DNA from: Mucilaginibacter gossypii | Lineage (GTDB): Bacteria > Bacteroidota > Bacteroidia > Sphingobacteriales > Sphingobacteriaceae | NCBI RefSeq assembly: GCF_900100945.1 | Contig: NZ_FNCG01000004.1 | Span: forward strand, 62,001 to 126,000 | Length of the DNA stretch: 64,000 nucleotides | Direction: 5' to 3' | In this document: positions 23,572 to 30,799 of the stretch, in pieces | How positions within the stretch are numbered: the first letter of the stretch is position 1 | How the letters are laid out: each line of letters starts with the position of its first letter | Translations under genes and position numbers: made by a program | Notes under the pieces: generated by a model | What the model was told of the DNA's origin: nothing | Database searches by the model: none | The model's input: only the letters and a program-made list of their open reading frames with translations

Positions 23572-24414
23572 ATGGCAAGAACAACTTATCAGGATTTACT
23601 GGACGCTGGTGTACACTTTGGTCACCTTACCCGCAAATGGGATCCGAAAATGTCACAGTACATTTTCATGGAGCGTAACGGTATCCACATTATCGATTTA
23701 AATAAAACCTTAACTAAGGTTGAAGAAGCTGCTGCAGCTATAAAACAAATTGTAAAATCAGGCCGTAAGGTATTATTCGTAGCTACAAAGAAACAAGCGA
23801 AAGATATCGTTGCTGATTATGCGAAAAGCGTAAACATGCCATACATCACCGAGCGTTGGTTAGGTGGTATGTTAACTAACTTTGCTACTGTACGTAAGTC
23901 GATCAAAAAGATGTCAAACATCGATAAATTGACTAAAGACGGTACTTACAGCAACCTTTCTAAAAAAGAGCGTCTGATGATTCAGCGTGAGCGTATCAAA
24001 TTAGAAACCCTTTTAGGTGGTATCTCTGACTTGAACCGTTTACCGGCTGCTTTATTCCTGATCGACGTTAAGAAAGAGCACATCGCGGTTTCAGAAGCAT
24101 TGAAGTTGAACATCCCTACATTTGCTATGGTTGATACCAACTCTGATCCTTCAAACATCGACTTCCCGATCCCTGCGAATGACGACGCTACAAAATCAAT
24201 CTCTTTGATCACCAGCATCATCATCAAAGCTATAGAAGAAGGTTTAGATGAGCGCAAACGTGAGAAAGAAGACGAAGCTGAAAAAGAAGCAGTAGCTGCA
24301 AAAGCTAAAGCTGATGCTCCTGAAGTTAACGAAGGCGGTAAAAGAACCCGTAAAGTTGCTGAAGTAGCTACTGAAGGCGAAGCTGAAGCTCCGGCTGCTG
24401 AAACAGAAGAATAA
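23572..24414 (+). CDS. rpsB: 30S ribosomal protein S2
   Basis: A 280-aa r-protein. The S2 core is clear (DLLDAGVHFGHLTRKWDPKM, GIHIIDLNKTL, ITERWLGGMLTNF, IPANDDATKSI). A C-terminal tail of about 50 residues rich in Glu/Ala/Lys (EDEAEKEAVAAKAKADAPEV) is common in Bacteroidota S2. AAAGGAGG precedes the ATG. In this operon a rho-independent hairpin at 24461-24492 follows, separating S2 from tsf. Confidence 0.97.
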   Translation: MARTTYQDLLDAGVHFGHLTRKWDPKMSQYIFMERNGIHIIDLNKTLTKVEEAAAAIKQIVKSGRKVLFVATKKQAKDIVADYAKSVNMPYITERWLGGMLTNFATVRKSIKKMSNIDKLTKDGTYSNLSKKERLMIQRERIKLETLLGGISDLNRLPAALFLIDVKKEHIAVSEALKLNIPTFAMVDTNSDPSNIDFPIPANDDATKSISLITSIIIKAIEEGLDERKREKEDEAEKEAVAAKAKADAPEVNEGGKRTRKVAEVATEGEAEAPAAETEE

Positions 24415-24460
24415 TCTTCCTTGTTAACCCTTTAAGGGAACAACAAAAAATATATTAATT

Positions 24461-24492
24461 CTCTCACCTCAGCAAGGGGTGGGAGATTTTTA
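24461..24492 (+). terminator. Terminator/attenuator between rpsB and tsf
   Basis: Ten-bp stem with two G-U pairs (CTCTCACCTC with GGGGTGGGAG), loop AGCAA, then ATTTTT. It would lower tsf expression relative to the ribosomal genes or end the first transcript. Confidence 0.65.
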
Positions 24493-24580
24493 ATATTAAA
24501 AATAGTTGCAGGTTACAGTATTATAACACCATAGCGGTAACTTGTAACCCGATATAAAAAATCTTAAAACTCAAAAAAAC

Positions 24581-25432
24581 ATGTCTACAGTACAAATTTC
24601 TGCAGCCGACGTAAACAAACTGCGCCAGCAAACCGGTGCCGGTATGATGGATTGCAAAAAAGCATTAACCGAAACTAACGGTGATTTTGAAGCAGCTATC
24701 GATTTTTTAAGGAAAAAAGGTGCTAAAGTTGCAGCAAGCCGTCAGGACAGGGAATCAAACGAAGGTGTTGTTATTGCACGTACGTCTGAAGATTTTAAAA
24801 CCGGTGTTATCATCGAGCTTAACTGCGAAACTGACTTCGTAGCTAAAAATGCTGAGTTTATCGCTTTTGCAAATGAAATTGCTAACAAAGCTGTTGAAGC
24901 AAAACCAGCTTCAATTGAAGAGCTTTACGCCCTTGAAATCGACGTTGAAACTGCCCGCGTTAAAATAGGTGATGCAATCATCGAAAAAACAGGTAAAATC
25001 GGTGAGAAAATCGGCGTATCTAAATATGAAGTTGTTAACGGTGAAAAAGTTGTTGCTTACATCCACGGTAACTTCCGTTTAGGTGTATTGGTAGCATTAA
25101 GTGCTGATGGTGCAGGTGCCGAAGAAGCCGGTAAAGACGTAGCCATGCAAATTGCTGCTATGAACCCTATCGCTTTGGATAAAGATGGTGTTGACGCTTC
25201 AGTAATTGAGCGTGAGCTTGAAATTGCTAAAGAGCAGATCCGTGCAGAAGGTAAACCAGAAGCAATGGTTGAAAAAATTGCTGCAGGTAAGTTGAATAAA
25301 TTCTACAAAGACTCAACCCTGTTAAACCAGGAGTTTGTGAAAGATTCGTCTAAGAGCATTTCACAATTCCTTGACTCAGTTGAAAAAGGCCTTACAGTAA
25401 CCGCCTTCAAGCGAGTAGCTTTAGGAGCTTAA
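24581..25432 (+). CDS. tsf: Elongation factor Ts
   Basis: A 283-aa guanine-nucleotide exchange factor for EF-Tu. The N-terminal UBA-like domain has KLRQQTGAGMMDCKKALTE, and the core has ELNCETDFVAKNAEFIAFAN and VGEKVGVSK-type GEKIGVSKYEVV, the contacts to EF-Tu. Full length; ends at a perfect terminator with nine-bp stem and T8 directly after the stop. The gap to rpsB (166 bases) contains a terminator, so tsf probably has its own promoter; TAACTTG near 24537 is a weak candidate. Confidence 0.97.
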   Translation: MSTVQISAADVNKLRQQTGAGMMDCKKALTETNGDFEAAIDFLRKKGAKVAASRQDRESNEGVVIARTSEDFKTGVIIELNCETDFVAKNAEFIAFANEIANKAVEAKPASIEELYALEIDVETARVKIGDAIIEKTGKIGEKIGVSKYEVVNGEKVVAYIHGNFRLGVLVALSADGAGAEEAGKDVAMQIAAMNPIALDKDGVDASVIERELEIAKEQIRAEGKPEAMVEKIAAGKLNKFYKDSTLLNQEFVKDSSKSISQFLDSVEKGLTVTAFKRVALGA

Positions 25433-25440
25433 TCATATTA

Positions 25441-25470
25441 TCCCCCGATGAAAATCGGGGGATTTTTTTT
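25441..25470 (+). terminator. tsf terminator
   Basis: TCCCCCGAT, loop GAAA, ATCGGGGGA, then eight T. Perfect stem with tetraloop. Confidence 0.95.
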
Positions 25471-25504
25471 GCGATATTGTTTCGTTATCGAAACAACTGT
25501 TTGC

Positions 25505-25602
25505 TTCCCCTCTTGAGAGGGGGCGCGACGGGAAAGCGCGTTTGCAGGGGTGCGTTTGTACAAGCGGACAGACACACCCCTCCACCCCTCTCAAGAGGGG
25601 AA
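25505..25602. repeat. Nested inverted-repeat element between tsf and nagA
   Basis: Outer arms TTCCCCTCTTGAGAGGGG (25505-25522) and its exact complement at 25585-25602, 18 bp. Each arm is itself near-palindromic, and an inner GGGGTG...CACCCC stem lies between. It looks like a small REP- or MITE-type dispersed element; no ORF is inside. Confidence 0.7.
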
Positions 25603-25656
25603 TTGCACACCCCCTCGCTTTAAAATGTATTGGTTTAAAAGTTATATTGATCAATC

Positions 25657-26781
25657 ATGTCTATCCTCGCCCTCCACAACCTCAAACTCATCTCCACCGG
25701 CACTATTGCCGAGGGCAAAGCCGTTTTAATTTCAAACGGTACCATTACCGATGTAATTGATGAAAGCGCTATCCCAGCGGATGCGGTAAAGAAAAACCTG
25801 AACGGCGCATACCTTGCCCCGGGATTTATCGATCTGCAGATCTACGGGAGCGGCGGTAAGCTTTTTGCCGGTACACCTACCGTTGAGGCGCTTGAACAAT
25901 TGGAGAATGACCTGCTGAACCAGGGAACTATAGGCGTGTTTGCCACTATCGGCACCAACACCAATGATATTGTGGAAACTGGTATTGAAGCGGCTAAGAT
26001 CTATAGCCAAAAAAGCAGGGGGGCTTTCTGGGGATTGCACTTGGAAGGGCCTTATTTAAACCCTGCAAAAAAGGGCGCTCACCCTGAAAAGTTTATCAAG
26101 AAAGCCACCCTTGCTGAGGTTAAAACCTGGCTCGAAAAGGCCGATGGTGTTATCAAGATGATCACCATTGCGCCCGAACTGCAGGATCAGGAGGTAATTA
26201 ATTATTTATATGAGCAGGGTGTCATCATATCATCCGGCCATAGTAATGCTACTTATGCCGAAGGCAAATCATTTTTAAAGAAACCGGTGCAGGCAGTAAC
26301 CCACCTGTTTAATGCTATGCCATCCATGCACCATCGTGAGCCCGGTTATATCCCTGCAATTTTTGAGGAAAGGCCATATACCAGTATTGTAGCAGATGGT
26401 ATCCACGTTGATTTTGCTATGATCCGCCTCGCCAAACGTGAGCTTGGCGACAAGCTTTTCCTGATCACTGATGCTGTTACTTCAACCAAAGAAGGAGCTT
26501 ATCAACATGAACTAAGGGGTGACAGGTATACCATGCCCGATGGTACTTTATCAGGTTCAAACCTTACCATGCTTAAAGCAGTTGAAAATTGCGTTAAATT
26601 GGCCGGTATTGACCTGGCTGAGGCCGTAAATATGGCTTCATTATATCCCGCCGAGCTAGCATCGCAAACAAAAAAGGGTAAAATAGAGAAGGGCTTTGAT
26701 GCTGATCTCGTTATTTTTAATGCTGATTTTGAAGTGCTTGGGACTATACTAAAGGGTGATTTTTTAACAAAGACAACATAA
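25657..26781 (+). CDS. nagA: N-acetylglucosamine-6-phosphate deacetylase
   Basis: A 374-aa amidohydrolase that turns GlcNAc-6-P into GlcN-6-P and acetate. Family signatures are PGFIDLQIYGSGG (metal-site loop), GLHLEGPYLNPAKKGAHP with the metal-binding Glu, ISSGHSNATYAEG, THLFNAMPSMHHREPG and the catalytic Asp in FLITDAV. Usual length is about 380. It is inserted between tsf and pyrH, two translation/nucleotide genes that are usually close neighbours, and sits behind a repeat element. Supplies amino-sugar to peptidoglycan precursors or salvages cell-wall GlcNAc. Confidence 0.93.
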   Translation: MSILALHNLKLISTGTIAEGKAVLISNGTITDVIDESAIPADAVKKNLNGAYLAPGFIDLQIYGSGGKLFAGTPTVEALEQLENDLLNQGTIGVFATIGTNTNDIVETGIEAAKIYSQKSRGAFWGLHLEGPYLNPAKKGAHPEKFIKKATLAEVKTWLEKADGVIKMITIAPELQDQEVINYLYEQGVIISSGHSNATYAEGKSFLKKPVQAVTHLFNAMPSMHHREPGYIPAIFEERPYTSIVADGIHVDFAMIRLAKRELGDKLFLITDAVTSTKEGAYQHELRGDRYTMPDGTLSGSNLTMLKAVENCVKLAGIDLAEAVNMASLYPAELASQTKKGKIEKGFDADLVIFNADFEVLGTILKGDFLTKTT

Positions 26782-26806
26782 AATTTTAACACTGAAATTT
26801 ATTCGC

Positions 26807-26814
26807 TATTTTTG
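26807..26814 (+). promoter_or_regulatory. -7 box for pyrH
   Basis: TATTTTTG matches TAnnTTTG, 93 bases before the pyrH ATG. No clear -33 element. Confidence 0.4.
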
Positions 26815-26906
26815 GCGAACTACTCTCGTATGAACAGAGCTTTATCAATTCTTGATATAAACAAAAGCAGGTTTCATCTTTTTCTATTATTAGCAAATCA
26901 CACCAA

Positions 26907-27611
26907 ATGAAATACAAAAGAATATTACTGAAACTTTCGGGCGAATCGCTGATGGGCGCAAGGCAATATGGTATTGATAACAACCAGGTTTTGCAGTATG
27001 CTCATGACATTAAAAACGTTTATGATGCCGGTATCGAGATTGCGGTAGTTGTTGGAGGCGGTAATATTTTCAGGGGATTAAGTGCTGAAAAATCGGGTAT
27101 GGAACGTGCGCAGGCCGATTATATGGGTATGCTTGCAACGGTGATTAACTGTATGGCGCTGCAAAATGCTTTAGAAAGCATTGGTGTGGAAACCCGCCTG
27201 CAATCGGCCATTAAAATGGAACAGATCTGTGAGCCGTACATCCGTCGTCGTGCTATGCACCACCTGGAAATGGGCAAGATCGTGATCTTCGGAGCCGGTA
27301 CAGGTAATCCTTACTTTACTACTGATACTGCCGCTTCATTACGCGCTATTGAAATTAAAGCTGATGTGGTATTGAAAGGTACCCGCGTTGACGGCATCTA
27401 CACTGCCGACCCGGAAAAAGACCCAAGTGCAACCCGTTACGACGAGATCACCTTCCAGGAAGTATATGATAAAGGCCTGAATGTAATGGATATGACCGCC
27501 ATAACCCTTTGCCAGGAAAATAAGCTGCCTATCATTGTATTTGATATGAACAAGGAAGGTAACTTTATGAAAATTGCCAAAGGCGAAGATATTGGTACAC
27601 TGGTAAAATAA
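26907..27611 (+). CDS. pyrH: UMP kinase
   Basis: A 234-aa hexameric UMP kinase (UMP to UDP) of the amino-acid-kinase fold, essential for pyrimidine nucleotide supply. [12 protein letters not shown] (ATP-binding lysine), [27 protein letters not shown] and the [16 protein letters not shown] motif are all present. The usual downstream frr (ribosome recycling factor) is absent; instead there is a repeat-filled gap and a convergent aminopeptidase. Confidence 0.97.
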   Translation: MKYKRILLKLSGESLMGARQYGIDNNQVLQYAHDIKNVYDAGIEIAVVVGGGNIFRGLSAEKSGMERAQADYMGMLATVINCMALQNALESIGVETRLQSAIKMEQICEPYIRRRAMHHLEMGKIVIFGAGTGNPYFTTDTAASLRAIEIKADVVLKGTRVDGIYTADPEKDPSATRYDEITFQEVYDKGLNVMDMTAITLCQENKLPIIVFDMNKEGNFMKIAKGEDIGTLVK

Positions 27612-27634
27612 AGAGCGAAAAGCCGAAGGCTCAA

Positions 27635-27711
27635 AGCTTAAGGCCGAACGCAAAAGCTGAAAGCTAAATAATGCCAACAGTCAAAAAGCTTTTGGCTTTA
27701 GGCCTTAAGCT
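27635..27711. repeat. Inverted repeat in the pyrH downstream gap
   Basis: AGCTTAAGGCC (27635-27645) and GGCCTTAAGCT (27701-27711) bracket A-rich words such as AAAAGCTGAAAGC. Simple-word, repeat-rich filler. Confidence 0.5.
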
Positions 27712-27737
27712 CAATCACATCGCTTTAAACTAAAAAT

Positions 27738-27770
27738 AAAAGGACGCCCGATAAAAGGCGTCCTTTTATT
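27738..27770. terminator. Bidirectional terminator between pyrH and the aminopeptidase
   Basis: AAAAGGACGCC, eight-base loop, GGCGTCCTTTT, followed by TATTTTT; A-run on the other side. Serves both converging genes. Confidence 0.85.
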
Positions 27771-27786
27771 TTTAGATGCTTATATA

Positions 27787-30285
27787 TTATTTAGCATCAT
27801 TCACAGCCTTGATAGCATCGTCAGCAGCTTTTGCCGATGCATCGTCTTTCATAGTAGTACGCGAGGTTTTGATACCTTCCAGTTGGGTTACTATAAATGG
27901 TGCTGCTCCGTAAACCTTAAATTTAATGCCGGCGTTTTTAAGCTCTTCAATACCTTGTTGAGCGTACTCAGGCTTATTCACTTTGGCCGTCATGTCAGCA
28001 AAGTTTTTAAGGGAATTGAACTTTTCCTGAATCCCTGCCTCGGTAAACGCATGGTAAACAAATGGCCATTCAGCATCATTACCATTAGTTGTATATAAAG
28101 TCATGATAGCGGCAGTTAACGCGCCTTTGTTGTCTTTTTCAAGGCCTTTGGCTAAGCTTAATGCCTTGGCCGGGTCAAGTTGTGCTATGGCGTTTAAGGC
28201 AGCGCCCTGTACAGCGTATGATTCGCTCGATATGGATTGGGTAAACAAAGCCATGTTACCGCTCGCTTTCAATTTGCCTAATGCAGTTATAGCAGCTGCT
28301 TTTACAAGCGTGTTATTATCGGTTTGAGCTAATGAGATTAATATTGGCTGGGCTGCATTACGCACGTCATCTTTGGTGAGATTTAATGCCCTGATGGTTT
28401 TAATGCGGAGGCCATAATACTTATCCTTTAAAGCCGCGATTAGGATTTTTTGTGCTTGCGGACGGGTTTGATCTGATGCAGCAGCTTCTATAGCCTCGTA
28501 ACGGTCGAGGTAATTAGGGGCGTTGAAATACTGGAATGAAAACTCGTCAATTGTTTTATTGTCAGTTTTCTTGGTTAACAGGATTTTATCGGCATCAACA
28601 TTCACCAAATCAGGTTTGCCGGTCAGTTGGTAGCTGATAGAATCTACCTTGTCATTCATCCACTCTTTGTGGCGCACTTTTTTACCGCCCTGGTAAATAT
28701 CAATAGCCATTGGCAGTTTAAAGGTTTGGCCATCCTGGGTTTGTTTCAGGTAAGCGGTTTCGGTTTTAGTTGCCTCGTCCCATTTGTAGCTGATGTTCAG
28801 TATCGGGTGACCGGCGCCATAATACCATTGGTTAAAATACCAGTTAAGGTCCTGGCCGCTGGCTTCCTCAAATGCTAAACGTAATTGCTGGGCTTCACCG
28901 TTTTTGAAGGCGTTAGTTTTAAGGTAGATATTAAGGCCTTTATAAAAGGCGGCATCGCCTAAATAATTGCGGAGCATGTTCAGGATGCGGCCACCTTTTT
29001 GGTAGGTTACAGCGTCAAAAACGTCCTCTTTATCGGCATAGTAAAAACGCACCAGGTTTTTGGTGCTGGCCCCCTGCGAACGGAGATAGCTTTGCATATC
29101 TGCATAGTTATGGGCATCGGCTTCATCCTTGCCGTATTTATGCTCGGCCCAAATGGTTTCGCTGAAGTTGGCAAACGATTCGTTTACGGTAAGGTTGCTC
29201 CAGCTTTCGGCGGTAACATAATCGCCAAACCATTGATGAAACAGCTCGTGCACAATAGTGCTGCGGCCATTGCTAAAGTTGGCATCTATCAGCTCACGGG
29301 GGGTAGCCTGTACATATTCGCCGTGAAGGGTAGCCGAAGTATTTTCCATGGCGCCGCTCACGTAATCACGAACTACGATTTGGGAGTATTTAACCCATGG
29401 AAAATCAACACCCAGGGTTTTTGAATAAAAGTCGATAGCTTCCGGGGTAAAGCCGAAGATCTCTTTGGCGTAAGGGGCGTATTTAGGCTCAAGGTAATAG
29501 CTTACCTCTTTATCTTTCCACTTGTCTTTATAGATCTTGAAATCGCCAACGGCCATCATAAACAAATATGGTGAGTGTGGAAGCTCCTGTTTCCAGGTAT
29601 CGGTACGGGTACCGTCGGCATTTGTTTTTTGAGCAGTCAGTTTACCGTTTGATAGGGTTACGTACTTTGCAGGCACAGTCATCGTGATCTCTTCGGTAGT
29701 TTTTTGGCTTGGCTTATCAATGGTAGGGAACCAGGCCGATGAACTTTCGGTTTCACCCTGGGTCCAGATCTGGGTTGGCTTATCTTTTTCCGTGCCGTCG
29801 GGATTGATGAAATATAAGCCTTTGGCATCGTTAATAGCTGCGCTGCCTTTAGCTTTCAGCTCATTGGGCTTGGCAGTATAATCAATGTAAATGGTATAGC
29901 TTTCGTTGTTGCGGTAAACCTTGTCCAGTTTAATGGCTACCGAAAGGCTATCCTGGTAAGTAAATTTAAGCGGGACGTTTTTGCCATTTTTTACCACCGA
30001 GATGTTTTTAAGGTCCATGCCTTTAGCGTCGAGCCTTAAGCTGTCGGTTGGATAAAAGTGAGGTTTCAAAGTAACCCATTCTTTGCCATACAGGTAACGT
30101 TTTTTGTAATCGAAACGAACATCAAGTTTGGTGTGGATGAGATCGTTGATTTTAGTTGGTACGGCCCGGTAAATTTTTAGTGCCGGGTTTTCCGGTGGAG
30201 GAGTTTGCTGCCCGTAAGCAGTTGCCATAGCTGTGGTAAGCACACACGACAGCATGAGTTTTGTAATTAATTTGCGATCAGTCAT
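27787..30285 (-). CDS. Secreted M1-family metallo-aminopeptidase
   Basis: An 832-aa zinc aminopeptidase. Signal peptide (LSCVLTTAMATAYG). The N-terminal beta domain is followed by the exopeptidase motif GAMEN and the zinc site HELFHQW...NESFA (HEXXH near residue 341, Glu 18 residues after the second His in WSNLTVNESFANF). The C-terminal ~250 residues are an alpha-solenoid rich in Ala/Leu helices, as in other bacterial M1 enzymes. It removes N-terminal residues from peptides in the periplasm. Convergent with pyrH; its upstream gap is unusually long (514 bases). Confidence 0.93.
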   Translation of the reverse strand: MTDRKLITKLMLSCVLTTAMATAYGQQTPPPENPALKIYRAVPTKINDLIHTKLDVRFDYKKRYLYGKEWVTLKPHFYPTDSLRLDAKGMDLKNISVVKNGKNVPLKFTYQDSLSVAIKLDKVYRNNESYTIYIDYTAKPNELKAKGSAAINDAKGLYFINPDGTEKDKPTQIWTQGETESSSAWFPTIDKPSQKTTEEITMTVPAKYVTLSNGKLTAQKTNADGTRTDTWKQELPHSPYLFMMAVGDFKIYKDKWKDKEVSYYLEPKYAPYAKEIFGFTPEAIDFYSKTLGVDFPWVKYSQIVVRDYVSGAMENTSATLHGEYVQATPRELIDANFSNGRSTIVHELFHQWFGDYVTAESWSNLTVNESFANFSETIWAEHKYGKDEADAHNYADMQSYLRSQGASTKNLVRFYYADKEDVFDAVTYQKGGRILNMLRNYLGDAAFYKGLNIYLKTNAFKNGEAQQLRLAFEEASGQDLNWYFNQWYYGAGHPILNISYKWDEATKTETAYLKQTQDGQTFKLPMAIDIYQGGKKVRHKEWMNDKVDSISYQLTGKPDLVNVDADKILLTKKTDNKTIDEFSFQYFNAPNYLDRYEAIEAAASDQTRPQAQKILIAALKDKYYGLRIKTIRALNLTKDDVRNAAQPILISLAQTDNNTLVKAAAITALGKLKASGNMALFTQSISSESYAVQGAALNAIAQLDPAKALSLAKGLEKDNKGALTAAIMTLYTTNGNDAEWPFVYHAFTEAGIQEKFNSLKNFADMTAKVNKPEYAQQGIEELKNAGIKFKVYGAAPFIVTQLEGIKTSRTTMKDDASAKAADDAIKAVNDAK

Positions 30286-30799
30286 ATATGGTACAAAAAG
30301 TTTGCTTTTTACAAGCTGTTAAGGATAGTAAATTTTCAAATATACACCCCGCCAGCCAAAATGTTTTGTGCGTAAATCACCTATGACGCGCCGGACGGGA
30401 TTATGTTACGGGGAGTGACTGATTTTTGAAAGGAAGGCACAAGTAAGCCCGGCCCTGGTCTCCGCACAACACTTACTACAGCTGAGGGCGGAAGGGGTTA
30501 ATAGGGTTAACATAAATTGGAATTTTGTTAAATAAATTACTGTATTTCAAGTTGTTAAAAAAAACAGGGGTTACGCCAATGATTGGTTAAAGACGTTCTG
30601 TTTGCAGCTGGTGTTATCATACTTGTTCAGGAAGGAAATGACTCTGCTTAAAACCGAACACCAGATGTACGCTATCGTACAGTAATAACGACGATTTTTA
30701 TCTAAATTATTGATTTTAAGATATTTATATAAATGGCATGGCTTTTATCTATCCAAACAGTAGTGTACTGCCTATCAATAAACTGACAACCTGTGAGAT
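30286..30799. other. Long intergenic gap with a GTACG palindrome
   Basis: 514 bases between two divergent genes. No credible ORF or RNA. A palindrome TGTACG-CTAT-CGTACA lies at 30666-30681, about 120 bases ahead of the first permease. The left part is moderately GC-rich and may be decayed sequence. Confidence 0.5.
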
